Source: Cryobacterium sp. Y50 (GTDB taxonomy: Bacteria; Actinomycetota; Actinomycetes; Actinomycetales; Microbacteriaceae). Taken from it: 58,390 nt of DNA. The notes beneath the pieces are model-generated. The model was given only the letters and a program-made list of their open reading frames with translations, was not told where the DNA came from and ran no database searches. Location: assembly GCF_002929805.1 (NCBI RefSeq), contig NZ_PJJM01000080.1, positions 1 to 58,390 on the forward strand, written 5' to 3'. Both the position numbers and the translations under genes were made by a program. Below, in pieces: positions 1 through 7,647 of this stretch (within the stretch, counting starts at the first letter, position 1; each line of letters begins with the position of its first letter).

Positions 1-291
1 ACCCTCGCCACGCCCGCAACCAAACTCCCACTCAGATTTCACCGACTCCGCACACTCAAGGCGGACCGGTGGATCGAGGCTAAGGCGACCACTGTTGAGG
101 TGGTTGACGGTGGCGGGGTTGGCGCCAGTGTCGGCGTTGGTCGCACCGGGTTCGACCTGGTTGCTGGCGAGCATGAGCTTCTCGTTACCGTCACAATCGC
201 ATTCCCAGAAAACGCCGCCGATGACGACGATGCGAAGACCGGGTCGGTCTACCTGTCCGGCCTTGCGGTGATCCTTTCGCAGACGCTGTAA
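1..291 (+). CDS. Alternate-signal exported protein, C-terminal part (5' end outside window)
   Basis: The reading frame is open from the first base, so this is the last 96 codons of a gene that begins upstream. The tail (a TVTIAFPENA stretch, then a LSGLAVILSQTL end) closely parallels the end of the protein at 4345-4962 (VEVTITFPNG, then VTLKDVAVNLTQI). It is therefore most likely a paralogue of that alternate-signal-mediated exported protein, a beta-rich surface or fibre subunit family related to TasA/camelysin. The signal peptide itself cannot be seen. A signal peptidase gene starts 29 bases downstream, which fits the substrate/peptidase arrangement seen in the rest of the island. The assignment to the family is by similarity to the neighbour only. 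Confidence 0.6.
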   Translation, partial: TLATPATKLPLRFHRLRTLKADRWIEAKATTVEVVDGGGVGASVGVGRTGFDLVAGEHELLVTVTIAFPENAADDDDAKTGSVYLSGLAVILSQTL

Positions 292-320
292 TTGCCCCCG
301 TGCCCAGAAAGGAGAGTCGC

Positions 321-989
321 GTGAGGAGTAAAGCTTTGAGCGCGACTCTCCCGGTCGATCGGCATCCGCTGCCCGAGTCGGCCAGGAAGGCTGCTGGTCT
401 GTGGCGTCAGATCAGGTTTGCACTAAGCCTGGCCGTGTTGCTACTCGTGATCGCAACCGCTGTGGTGCTGATTGTGATCCCAAAGGTCACCGGATCGATC
501 CCACTGACCGTGCTCACCAGCTCGATGGAGCCGGGCTTTCCGCCCGGCACGCTCATCATCGTTCGGCCGGTTGAAGTGGATGCCCTGGTGCTGGGTGATG
601 TCATCACCTACCAAATGGAGACCGGAAAACGCGGCGTCATCACCCACCGCATTATCGCCATCAATACCTCGGCGGGTGGTCGCACGTTCGTCACAAAGGG
701 TGACAACAACGGGGCGGCCGACGCGGATGCCGTGCTTGAAGCGCAGGTGCAGGGCCGGCTTTGGTACTCCGTTCCGCTGATCGGCTACGTCAATAGTGCG
801 GTCAATGGTTCTAACCGGGCCTGGCTAATTCCGGTGGCCGCTTCATTGCTGTTCGCCTACGCGGGCTACATGATCCTGGTCGGCGTTGTAGCCAGTGTGC
901 GCAAGCGCCGCAGAGCGGATCAATTGGGCGGAAAAACGCTCGATTCGGCTGGGGCTGATCCTGGCGTGAAAGTCGACGAACGAGGCTAA
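321..989 (+). CDS. SipW-type signal peptidase I (first of three)
   Basis: A membrane serine protease of family S26, of the ER/archaeal-like SipW class, which removes signal peptides from TasA/camelysin-type exported proteins. After a 30-residue cytoplasmic segment there is one transmembrane helix (about 31-53). The catalytic serine follows in TSSMEP (Ser68), and the general base is His109 in ITHRI, a Ser/His arrangement rather than the Ser/Lys of ordinary LepB. A second hydrophobic helix lies near residues 170-195, followed by a basic tail. I chose GTG at 321 because an AAAGGAG ribosome site lies about seven bases upstream; the GTG at 300 has none. It lies between two likely substrate genes. 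It is clearly paralogous to the peptidase at 7644, sharing PLTVLTSSMEPG. Confidence 0.88.
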   Translation: MRSKALSATLPVDRHPLPESARKAAGLWRQIRFALSLAVLLLVIATAVVLIVIPKVTGSIPLTVLTSSMEPGFPPGTLIIVRPVEVDALVLGDVITYQMETGKRGVITHRIIAINTSAGGRTFVTKGDNNGAADADAVLEAQVQGRLWYSVPLIGYVNSAVNGSNRAWLIPVAASLLFAYAGYMILVGVVASVRKRRRADQLGGKTLDSAGADPGVKVDERG

Positions 990-1047
990 AAAAACGCTAT
1001 CTTGTGCACTGGTCGGTTTCGATGCCGCAGTCAGCAAGCGGTCCAGC

Positions 1048-1060
1048 CCCCAGATTGGGG
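1048..1060. promoter_or_regulatory. CCCC-N5-GGGG inverted repeat upstream of exported-protein gene
   Basis: A short inverted repeat, CCCCAGATTGGGG, lies about 118 bases upstream of the exported-protein start at 1179. The same arrangement (CCCCATTCTGGGG) occurs at 4078-4090, upstream of the second exported-protein operon. This could be a shared operator of the island. Short GC-rich repeats can arise by chance, so confidence is low. Confidence 0.25.
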
Positions 1061-1178
1061 GAGGGAAACACCCAATGGGGGGCATACGTGAGCATTGCTC
1101 CACCCTATCGTTCTGGGTGGGGATAGTGAAAATACGTCATTATCCACTCCAAAACTGACTATTTGAGATGAGACTGAC

Positions 1179-1850
1179 GTGAAACTTCTGTTAAACCGCA
1201 AGAAAACCATCATTGGGGCCGGAGGCGTCGCCGTAGCGCTGACCATGGCCCTCGCGGCATTGGGCCCGACCGGTGCGTACTTCAGCGACACCGAGCAGGG
1301 CCGCATCGACGGCACCATCGGCTCGATCCAGGTCGATGGCGTTGACAGCCTTAACCTGCACTTCACCAATCTGCTCCCCGGTGAATCCCAGACGGTGTCC
1401 GAGCGTTACAAAAACACCGGGCTGAACGCGCAGGATGTCTGGGTCGTCTTCAATGATGCCGAGGCTCTGCATGCGTTGAATGACCTCGGTAATTATGGTG
1501 AATTCCACGTAGCGGCGAATAACAATGCAGTGTTCGATTCAGCGAACCTCAACGACGACGGCGACCTTCAGTCTCCTCCAGGTTGTAGCGGGATATTCGA
1601 CCCGGCCGGGTGCTGGCCCGTTCCGGAAAAGATCCTGCTTCAGTCGAACCTGGCACCCTCGGCGATGGGTACCGTATCCTTCCGCTTCAATTACAACGGA
1701 GTATTGATGACGGGCCAGTCTGAGGCTGGCGGTGGCGTCTGGAATTCCTATCCCCTCCCGACTCCGGCGAACCCGGATGCAGTGGCAACCGAAAGCGGCC
1801 TGCCGTACCAGATCGTTGCAACTCAGGTTGGACAGGAACCGGGCCTCTAA
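1179..1850 (+). CDS. TasA/camelysin-like exported protein with SipW-type signal
   Basis: A 223-residue exported protein. A basic N-terminus (KLLLNRKK) is followed by a hydrophobic helix at about 12-30, then the cleavage-region signature GAYFSDTEQG, the motif typical of SipW-processed CalY/TasA-family proteins. The mature part is a beta-rich domain (residues 45-200) with a Cys pair near 133-142. The start is GTG at 1179; the upstream GAGATGAG is only a weak ribosome site. The gene is flanked by two signal peptidases (321 and 1936), so one of these probably processes it. It may form surface fibres or matrix, as TasA does in Bacillus, but no function can be proved from sequence. Confidence 0.8.
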   Translation: MKLLLNRKKTIIGAGGVAVALTMALAALGPTGAYFSDTEQGRIDGTIGSIQVDGVDSLNLHFTNLLPGESQTVSERYKNTGLNAQDVWVVFNDAEALHALNDLGNYGEFHVAANNNAVFDSANLNDDGDLQSPPGCSGIFDPAGCWPVPEKILLQSNLAPSAMGTVSFRFNYNGVLMTGQSEAGGGVWNSYPLPTPANPDAVATESGLPYQIVATQVGQEPGL

Positions 1851-1859
1851 GGCTTGAGC

Positions 1860-1904
1860 AAGTGGCTCGGATGTCGCTGTCGGGTAGCGACGTCCGGGCC
1901 ACTT
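1860..1904 (+). terminator. Long stem-loop after TasA-like gene
   Basis: Three nested complementary blocks (AAGTGGC with GCCACTT, CGGA with TCCG, GTCGCT with AGCGAC) form a long hairpin ten bases after the stop codon. Only a short T-run (TTT) follows, so it may be a terminator or an attenuator/3'-stabiliser that lowers expression of the downstream peptidase relative to the abundant exported protein. Confidence 0.6.
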
Positions 1905-1935
1905 TCCATTCCATTTCGAGCTTGAAAGGCGCACC

Positions 1936-2451
1936 GTGAAGCGATTCAAAGGCACCGTGATTCTGCTGCTCGTGCTGGCCGCCGTGCTCACACCGGTGGC
2001 CCTCGTGGCCACGGGCGCCCTGCCCTACCGGGCCTACGTCGTACGCACCGGGTCGATGTCGCCCACCATTTTGCCGGCCAGCGTCGTGATCGTTGAGGCC
2101 GACCAGTACGCGGTTGGCCAGGTCATCACCTTTCGACGCGCCGACGATCGCACCACCCACCGACTCGTGGCCATCAACGACGATGGCACCCTGACCACCA
2201 AGGGCGATGCGAACGACACGATCGACCCCTTCACGGTGCCGGCCGCCGATGTCATCGGCGGAGTTACCGCCTTCGTGCCCCGCTTCGGGTATCTCGTGGT
2301 CTACCTGCAGAACCCGCTGGCCTTCGGCTCCCTCATTATGTGTGTGCTGAGCCTGTGGTACGTCGGGTCGTCCGAACAGAAACCGGAACAGAAGCCCGAG
2401 AAGAAACCGTCCAAGGGGTCCAGACGAATCGCGTCCGTTCTTGCCGCTTAG
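1936..2451 (+). CDS. SipW-type signal peptidase I (second of three)
   Basis: A compact 171-residue S26 family peptidase. An N-terminal membrane helix (about 7-29) leads directly to the catalytic serine in TGSMSP (Ser40). The general base is His75 in TTHRL, followed by a TLTTKGDAND segment typical of the family. A second helix is at about 128-148, and the tail is Lys/Glu-rich with EQKPEQKPEKKP repeats. It is more divergent than, and shorter than, the peptidases at 321 and 7644. GTG at 1936 is preceded by GAAAGG at six bases. The gene runs toward the photolyase on the other strand; the two stop codons overlap at 2448-2451 so the genes share four bases. It probably serves the TasA-like protein just upstream. 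Confidence 0.87.
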   Translation: MKRFKGTVILLLVLAAVLTPVALVATGALPYRAYVVRTGSMSPTILPASVVIVEADQYAVGQVITFRRADDRTTHRLVAINDDGTLTTKGDANDTIDPFTVPAADVIGGVTAFVPRFGYLVVYLQNPLAFGSLIMCVLSLWYVGSSEQKPEQKPEKKPSKGSRRIASVLAA

Positions 2452-3869
2452 CTTGCAGACTGGGCCTTCACCTTGTCGTAGGCGGCGAGGGCTGCTCGGC
2501 GGGTTTCGCCGAGGTCTACCAGGGGCGCGGGGTAGGAATCCGTGCCGTATTCGGGCACGTTGGCGCGGATGTACTGCTGGTGTGGGTCGAACTTGGCCGC
2601 CTGCAGATCAGGATTGAAGATGCGAAAGTAGGGCGCAGCATCCGCCCCGGAGCCGGCTACCCATTGCCAGCCGAATGGGTTGCTGGCGGCGTCGGCATCG
2701 ACGAGGGTATCCCAGAACCAGCGCTCGCCCACCCGCCAGTCGACCAGCATGTTCTTGATCAAGAATGATGCGGTAACCATGCGCACGCGGTTGTGCATAC
2801 TTCCGGTTCGCCAGAGCTCGCGCATGCCGGCATCGACCAAGGCGAAGCCGGTGCGACCCTGTTGCCACGCAGTCAGGGCGTCGTGGTCGAGCGACGGCCA
2901 AGGAAAGGCGTCGAAGGCGGGGCGCAGGTTCTTCGTCGCCAGATCGGGAGCGTGAAACAGTACGTGGTATGCGAACTCGCGCCAGCCGACCTCGGTGAGA
3001 AACCGGGTCGCACTCGTGAGCGCCGGGCCGGAGAGTGAGCGTTGCGCCTCCTGGGTGGCAGCCCAGATCTGATGCGGGCTGATCTCCCCCCACCGCAGGA
3101 ACGGCGACAGACGCGACGTCGCGTTCTGGGCCGGTTCGTCACGTTCGGCCCCATAGCGGGGGAGTGATTCGGCCAGAAAGCGCCCAAGCGTTTGCTGAGC
3201 GGATGCCTCGCCGGGCTGCCACGCCGCGCGGAGCCCGTCGGCCCAATCGGGTGCGCTGGGCTCGAGGCCCCAATCGTCGAGGCTGTCGGTGGCGAGGTTG
3301 CCCGACCACCCGGAGACGGTATCGGGGGAGGGGTAGGGCGCGCGCGGCGGCGGACCGGCCTGGCAGGCACGCCAGAACGGCGTGAACACCGAGTAGGAGC
3401 CGCCTTGACCGGTTTGGATGGTCCACGGTTCGAACAGGAGCGAACCCGCGAAGCTGTGAGCATCAACGCCGTCGGCGCGCAGCTCGGCCTTGATCGCGGT
3501 ATCGATCGTGCGTTCTGCAGAGCCGTACCGGCGATTCCAGAAGACGGCCGCGGCATCCGTTTCACGGACGATTTCGGCGATGATCGGTGCGGCCGGGCCG
3601 CGGCGCAGAATCAGCCGGCCGCCGAGCGCCTCGAGCGTTGCACCGAGCGATCTGAGACTCTGGTGGAGCCACCAACGGGCGGCGCCGCCGAGCGGGCGCA
3701 CTCCGGGGGACTCGTCGTCGAACACATACACGGCCACGATCGGCCGGTGTCGGGCGAGGGCTGCGTGCAGCGCCGGGTGGTCGCCGACGCGCAGGTCGTC
3801 GCGAAACCAGACGACCGAGGGACCGGCGTGCTCGTTGGATTCTGCCGGGGTAAGGGGAAGTGAAGTCAT
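2448..3869 (-). CDS. phrB: Deoxyribodipyrimidine photolyase
   Basis: A light-driven DNA repair flavoprotein of the cryptochrome/photolyase family, 473 residues, a normal length. The N-terminal antenna-binding Rossmann domain begins with VVWFRDDLRVGDHPAL. The C-terminal FAD-binding helical domain carries SRLSPFLRWGEIS, GWREFAYHVLFH, and the signature run from MHNRVRMVTASFL through SGADAAPYFRIFNPD. The family usually has GCGADAAPYFRIFNP; here Ser replaces the Cys. ATG at 3869 is chosen because GAGGAGA lies five bases upstream; the longer frame back to 4124 has no such support and no conserved residues. It is transcribed divergently from the exported-protein operon at 4345 and breaks the surface-protein island without any obvious functional link to it. 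Confidence 0.95.
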   Translation of the reverse strand: MTSLPLTPAESNEHAGPSVVWFRDDLRVGDHPALHAALARHRPIVAVYVFDDESPGVRPLGGAARWWLHQSLRSLGATLEALGGRLILRRGPAAPIIAEIVRETDAAAVFWNRRYGSAERTIDTAIKAELRADGVDAHSFAGSLLFEPWTIQTGQGGSYSVFTPFWRACQAGPPPRAPYPSPDTVSGWSGNLATDSLDDWGLEPSAPDWADGLRAAWQPGEASAQQTLGRFLAESLPRYGAERDEPAQNATSRLSPFLRWGEISPHQIWAATQEAQRSLSGPALTSATRFLTEVGWREFAYHVLFHAPDLATKNLRPAFDAFPWPSLDHDALTAWQQGRTGFALVDAGMRELWRTGSMHNRVRMVTASFLIKNMLVDWRVGERWFWDTLVDADAASNPFGWQWVAGSGADAAPYFRIFNPDLQAAKFDPHQQYIRANVPEYGTDSYPAPLVDLGETRRAALAAYDKVKAQSAS

Positions 3870-4077
3870 GGGCTCTCCTCGTGAGAACTCCAGTGTGTAC
3901 CCTGCCGCGGATGAGACCAATTCGGAGGTAGAACGGTTCGTCGCGCCAGCGTCGGCCGAGGTTCGACCAACGGAGCCAGACGTTGAAACGTCGGTATATC
4001 TGCGGAAAATAGAGCTAAACGGCGTAAATCTTTGTGCGTACAGACCAAATCGTCGCCATTTGCCCAAAAACTCAATT

Positions 4078-4090
4078 CCCCATTCTGGGG
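4078..4090. promoter_or_regulatory. CCCC-N5-GGGG inverted repeat (second copy)
   Basis: CCCCATTCTGGGG matches in form the repeat at 1048-1060 and again precedes an alternate-signal exported-protein gene, here by about 255 bases. It may be a common regulatory site of the island. Confidence 0.25.
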
Positions 4091-4099
4091 GTTGGAGCA

Positions 4100-4121
4100 G
4101 GACAGACAAATTTGTCTGTCC
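4100..4121. promoter_or_regulatory. 22-base perfect palindrome, candidate operator
   Basis: The sequence centred between 4110 and 4111 is a perfect 22-base palindrome; each arm reads GGACAGACAAA. There is no loop and no T-run, so it fits a homodimeric regulator site better than a terminator. It lies in the divergent region between the photolyase and the surface-protein operon and could serve either. Confidence 0.5.
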
Positions 4122-4344
4122 CATCTAGTGTGTGAATCGCGGATGGAGCTGCAGCCCCAGAAAACACCATCGGACTGTAGCAAATTCATGGCCCAATACC
4201 CAGGGTTGTGGACGACCGGCCGCATCACCGTCGCGCTTACCCCGCGGCGATCACGTAGCGGGCTTCTTGCCGTTGCTCCACGCCTGCCGCTCGCTGGCCT
4301 GCGACCACCCGAAGTTTTCAGACCAGTACCCGAAGGGCCTCAAC

Positions 4345-4962
4345 ATGAACAAGCTCACCAAAGGCGCGATTGCCGGCGCCGCCGGTCTCACCCTCCTGCT
4401 CGGCGGCGGCACGACTTTTGCGCTGTGGAACTCCTCGGCCGAGGTGGCCGGCGGCACGATCGAAGCCGGCAACCTGGTTGTTTCTCCCAGCGCCATCGAC
4501 GGCGTTGAAGTTGCCGGTGTTTGGACGGACCAGAACGATGTAGTCCTGAACCTCGAAACATTCGCGGCCTCGCCCGGCGATGTGCTGGTCTATACCAAGA
4601 AAATGCACGTCCTGGCCGAGGGTGACAACCTCGTCGCCGAGCTGACGCTCGATGCGGGCTCCATCAGCGCCACCACGCCGGGTTACAAAGCCGACGACGC
4701 ACTGGCCGCCTACCTCATCGGGACCGCAGTTTTGACAGTGACGCCCGATGGCGGCATCAAGGATAACTTCTCCCAGATTGAGCGTTCAGTGACCACCGGC
4801 CCGACGGATTACACGATCACACCCGGAGCGGGAATCGTCGAGGAAGACGTCACCGTCGAGGTCACGATCACCTTCCCGAACGGCGCGCTGGGCGCTGAGA
4901 ACACCATGATGCTCGGTTCGGTCACCCTCAAGGACGTGGCGGTCAACCTCACCCAGATCTAA
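4345..4962 (+). CDS. Alternate-signal-mediated exported protein
   Basis: A 205-residue exported protein. A short basic N-terminus (MNKLTKG) leads into a Gly/Ala/Leu helix (about 8-27) that ends TTFALWNSSAEVAGGTI. This matches the alternate signal domain (SipW/TasA-like; the TIGR04089 type as I remember it) found in actinobacteria next to SipW-like peptidases. The mature domain is beta-rich and acidic with no cysteine. Its C-terminus resembles the partial gene at 1-291. ATG 4345 has CGAAGGG seven bases upstream. It is the first gene of a five-gene run (4345, 5054, 5591, 6901, 7644) that ends with a signal peptidase. It is probably a major surface subunit. Confidence 0.82.
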   Translation: MNKLTKGAIAGAAGLTLLLGGGTTFALWNSSAEVAGGTIEAGNLVVSPSAIDGVEVAGVWTDQNDVVLNLETFAASPGDVLVYTKKMHVLAEGDNLVAELTLDAGSISATTPGYKADDALAAYLIGTAVLTVTPDGGIKDNFSQIERSVTTGPTDYTITPGAGIVEEDVTVEVTITFPNGALGAENTMMLGSVTLKDVAVNLTQI

Positions 4963-4973
4963 CCGATCGGTGC

Positions 4974-5002
4974 CCGGGTGCCCACCAACGGTGGGCACCC
5001 GG
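4974..5002 (+). terminator. Perfect 13-bp hairpin between exported-protein genes
   Basis: CCGGGTGCCCACC at 4974-4986 pairs perfectly with GGTGGGCACCCGG at 4990-5002 around a three-base loop. No T-run follows. It lies 11 bases after a stop codon inside the presumed operon. It is therefore more likely an intercistronic stabiliser or partial terminator that keeps the first gene's message most abundant. Confidence 0.6.
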
Positions 5003-5053
5003 AAACGACCAGCAGGCAGCATCCACTTTTGATTTGCGAAAGCCGGTGATCTC

Positions 5054-5587
5054 TTGAAAACGTTTCTGTTCGCGAGTGCGGCGATTCTCGGTGCGACCCT
5101 GCTGGCCACTGCCGCCGTGGGCGGAACCTATGCCCTGTTGAACTCGAGCGCTTCGGCCGGCCCCGCAGTCACGATTCAGGCCGGATCCGCCGAGCTCAGC
5201 ATCACGTCAGACCTCGAGATGTCGAATACCCCGCTGTATCCCGGAGCGAGCAAGGTCGGCACGGTCACCGTGCTCAATGACGGCACGGTGCCGCTCGCGC
5301 TCCGTCTCGCCGGCCTGACCCGACCGACCGTTTCGACGCTATTTTCGGAGGTCCTGATCTTCGGGGTGAGCGCCGTTTCGACGGTACAAGAGTGTACGTC
5401 GAACCTCACGCCCACCATTGCCGGCACCTTCGCTGACGCGCCGACTGACGAGCTCGGTACGACCCTGGCGCCCGGATCCAGCGCGATTCTGTGCGTCTCA
5501 GTGAGGCTGTCAGCGGATGCCCCGAGCGGCAGCCAATCCCAGACCGCGACGAGCTTTGGACTCCTGATTGACGGACGGCAGGACTAA
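5054..5587 (+). CDS. Small exported protein, alternate-signal family
   Basis: A 177-residue protein with an N-terminal helix (about 4-26) and the junction GGTYALLNSSASAG, parallel to TTFALWNSS in the gene before it. The remainder is a single beta-rich domain with two Cys (near 114 and 145) that could form a disulfide. The start is TTG at 5054. The upstream ribosome site is weak, but the frame and signal peptide support it. It is separated by only three bases from the following larger surface protein and probably forms a minor subunit of the same structure. No enzymatic motif is visible. Confidence 0.75.
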   Translation: MKTFLFASAAILGATLLATAAVGGTYALLNSSASAGPAVTIQAGSAELSITSDLEMSNTPLYPGASKVGTVTVLNDGTVPLALRLAGLTRPTVSTLFSEVLIFGVSAVSTVQECTSNLTPTIAGTFADAPTDELGTTLAPGSSAILCVSVRLSADAPSGSQSQTATSFGLLIDGRQD

Positions 5588-5590
5588 GCC

Positions 5591-6904
5591 ATGACGTCGA
5601 ACCGTCATCGTTCTCTGCGGCTGCGCACCCGGTCTGCCTGCCCGGCACGTTGGCCCGCTGCTCGAGCCGCCGTGGCGATCGCGAGCGTTCTCTTTCTGAC
5701 CCTCGCCGGTACCGGAGTGGCGCAGGCGGTCTGGACCGCCGCGGCGGTCAACCCCACAGCATCCGCTGTCTCGGGCGCCGTGACCATCAGCCAGGACGGG
5801 TTCGCCGCGCTCGCGACCGACTACACGTCCCTCCTGCCCACGACCACGAAGCCGATCACCCTGACCAACGGCACCGTGCCTGCCGCCTACGACCTGAAAC
5901 TCGGTTCGGTCTCCGCGACCGCGTTTGCCGAGGAAGTCAGCGTTCGCGCCTGGTCGATCGCCGCAACCGGCAGCTGCCCCACGGCGCCCCCGACCGGAAC
6001 AGCGAGCACCCCCTTGGCGACGGGACTCACCCTGAGCGGCGACCTGGCGGCGAGGGCTTCGGTGCGCTACTGCGTGCAGACGTCGATCGCCAACACCACC
6101 GCCGGCACCATGGCCAGCACCTCCGTAACGGCGCAACTGGAATTGCAAGCGCGAACGGGCAACTGGACGTCACCCATCTCGCTCGTCACCGCCGCGCAAT
6201 CTGTCACCAACACCGCGCCACGCGATCTGGCGGCGGTCAGGAAGACGCACAGCTCCATCTCCTTGACCTGGGCCGCTGCCCAAGACCGAACCGTGACGCG
6301 CTACGAGGTCTGGCGAAACGGCACGCGGGTTGCAAACGCACAAAGCGCCACAACCTTCACCGACACCGGCCTGACGGCGAACACGCGCTACACCTACCTG
6401 ATTTACGCCGTCGATGCGAACGACAATCACTTGGCCGCCTCGAACGAGCTCGCCGTGTCTACGAACAAGCAGCCACCGGCCCCTGGCTTGTGGTACCACG
6501 TCGTCACCGCCGCCGGGACCTGTGTCGATGCGGCCGCCCCGCAACAAAAGGGACGAGTGTTGGCGACGAAGGAGTGCTCGACCGCCTCAACCTCACGGTT
6601 CAGCTTCGTTGCGGACAGAAACGGTTCCGAGTATGAAATCGTCGCCGCTGACGAGAACCTGGTGTGGACTGCGGAAGGCACGTCTCCCCTGTCGCTCAGC
6701 ACGCAGAGTGGCCCAGCAGACAAAGCCAAGCAACGCTTCACGCTCGCCCCGATCAGCTTGGGCAGTGCCACCTTTCAGATTCGCAGCGTGAAGGACGACA
6801 CGAAGTGCCTTGAGTCAGGCAACGCGCTCACCTTGAAGACGTGCGACACCACGGTACCCATCCAGGAAAACCAGCTATTCACCCTCGACGAGGTGACTTC
6901 ATGA
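5591..6904 (+). CDS. Exported surface protein with fibronectin III and ricin-like modules
   Basis: A 437-residue secreted protein. The signal peptide has a long basic n-region and a hydrophobic core at about 25-46 ending GVAQAVWTA. Residues 50-200 form a beta-rich region with Cys residues, resembling the mature parts of its neighbours. Residues about 205-295 form a fibronectin type III module (TAPRDLAAV, SISLTW, YEVWRNG, YTYLIYAVDAN). Residues 299-437 look like a ricin-type beta-trefoil carbohydrate-binding domain (GTCVDAA, KCLESGNALTLKTCD, ENQLFTL). Its stop overlaps the start of the LPRTG protein (ATGA at 6901-6904). The modular build suggests an adhesive subunit that binds glycans. The trefoil call is by motif recognition only. 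Confidence 0.72.
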   Translation: MTSNRHRSLRLRTRSACPARWPAARAAVAIASVLFLTLAGTGVAQAVWTAAAVNPTASAVSGAVTISQDGFAALATDYTSLLPTTTKPITLTNGTVPAAYDLKLGSVSATAFAEEVSVRAWSIAATGSCPTAPPTGTASTPLATGLTLSGDLAARASVRYCVQTSIANTTAGTMASTSVTAQLELQARTGNWTSPISLVTAAQSVTNTAPRDLAAVRKTHSSISLTWAAAQDRTVTRYEVWRNGTRVANAQSATTFTDTGLTANTRYTYLIYAVDANDNHLAASNELAVSTNKQPPAPGLWYHVVTAAGTCVDAAAPQQKGRVLATKECSTASTSRFSFVADRNGSEYEIVAADENLVWTAEGTSPLSLSTQSGPADKAKQRFTLAPISLGSATFQIRSVKDDTKCLESGNALTLKTCDTTVPIQENQLFTLDEVTS

Positions 6905-7647
6905 CCGGATTCCTGATCCGTGCCCGGATCGCAGCGACCGTGGGCGCCGTGTTCCTGCTGACCGTGAGTGGGACCGCCGCCCTGGCCCTGGCGGCGCCGG
7001 GCGCCGAGTCCGCTCCCGACGTCTTGGTCAGCAGCGATGGCGAACATTTTGCCAGCAGCCTGCCCGTCGGACTGTTCGGATCGTACGGCCTGCTGATTCC
7101 GGATGGTTCGATGCAATCGAGCCTGTGGATTCAGAACCCGAGCGACCGGCCCGCGAACGTGCGGGTGAGCCTGCGGGAGCCGGGCGGAGCATCCGCTGAT
7201 CGAACGGTCTCTGACCTTCGGGAATACCTCATCCTGACCGTCGAAGACGCCGCGGCGCAGACGGTGACGACCGTTCCGCAGCTGGCCAAAGCGGGCTGCG
7301 CCGTGCTCGCGCCCGAGCAGCCGCTCGCGGCCGGTGCCACCTTGCAGGTCGCGTTCACGATCGAGATGATGAATGTGACCGGACTGACCGCTCAAAACGC
7401 GCGTGCAGAACTCGGCGTTCTCGTTGCGCTGCGCGATGTCGAGGCCGGACCCTTCGCGGCATCGGCTTGTAACGACGATGGCGTGCTCATTCCGGCCATC
7501 GCCGGGCCGTCAGAGTCCCAACCGTCGGATGCTCTGCCCCGCACCGGGGTTGACCTGCCCGTTCCAGCCATCATCGGGGGCGGACTGCTGCTCGGTGTTG
7601 GCGTGCTTCTGGTCACCCGGCGGCGCCGTGACCGGCGTGAACCGTGA
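6901..7647 (+). CDS. LPXTG-anchored cell-wall protein
   Basis: A 248-residue surface protein with an N-terminal signal peptide (core about 8-31) and a textbook sortase sorting signal at the C-terminus. This consists of LPRTG at residues 212-216, a hydrophobic segment (PAIIGGGLLLGVGVLLV) and a basic tail (TRRRRDRREP). The body is a beta-rich domain with a Cys pair near 130 and 190. Start and stop are both overlapped (ATGA with the gene before, GTGA with the peptidase after), so translation is coupled along the run. It may be the wall-attached base or anchor for the exported subunits encoded upstream. No sortase gene is present in the window, so a housekeeping sortase elsewhere must attach it. 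Confidence 0.85.
   Translation: MTGFLIRARIAATVGAVFLLTVSGTAALALAAPGAESAPDVLVSSDGEHFASSLPVGLFGSYGLLIPDGSMQSSLWIQNPSDRPANVRVSLREPGGASADRTVSDLREYLILTVEDAAAQTVTTVPQLAKAGCAVLAPEQPLAAGATLQVAFTIEMMNVTGLTAQNARAELGVLVALRDVEAGPFAASACNDDGVLIPAIAGPSESQPSDALPRTGVDLPVPAIIGGGLLLGVGVLLVTRRRRDRREP

Larger units (their letters stand above)
3870..4344. other. 475-base divergent intergenic region
   Basis: No credible gene is visible between the photolyase and the exported-protein operon. The stretch holds a 14-base palindrome, GACGTTGAAACGTC, at 3979-3992, the CCCC-N5-GGGG repeat at 4078-4090, and a 22-base perfect palindrome at 4100-4121. It must contain promoters for both directions. The open frames that cross it look like shadows. 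Confidence 0.5.

Noticed and set aside
1020..1178. Riboswitch-like folding upstream of the TasA-like gene
   Set aside because: Several short hairpins can be drawn, but I could not match the conserved core of c-di-GMP or any other known riboswitch.
3192..4128. Plus-strand frames antisense to the photolyase
   Set aside because: The minus-strand frame has full photolyase motifs; the antisense products have no family features and skewed composition.
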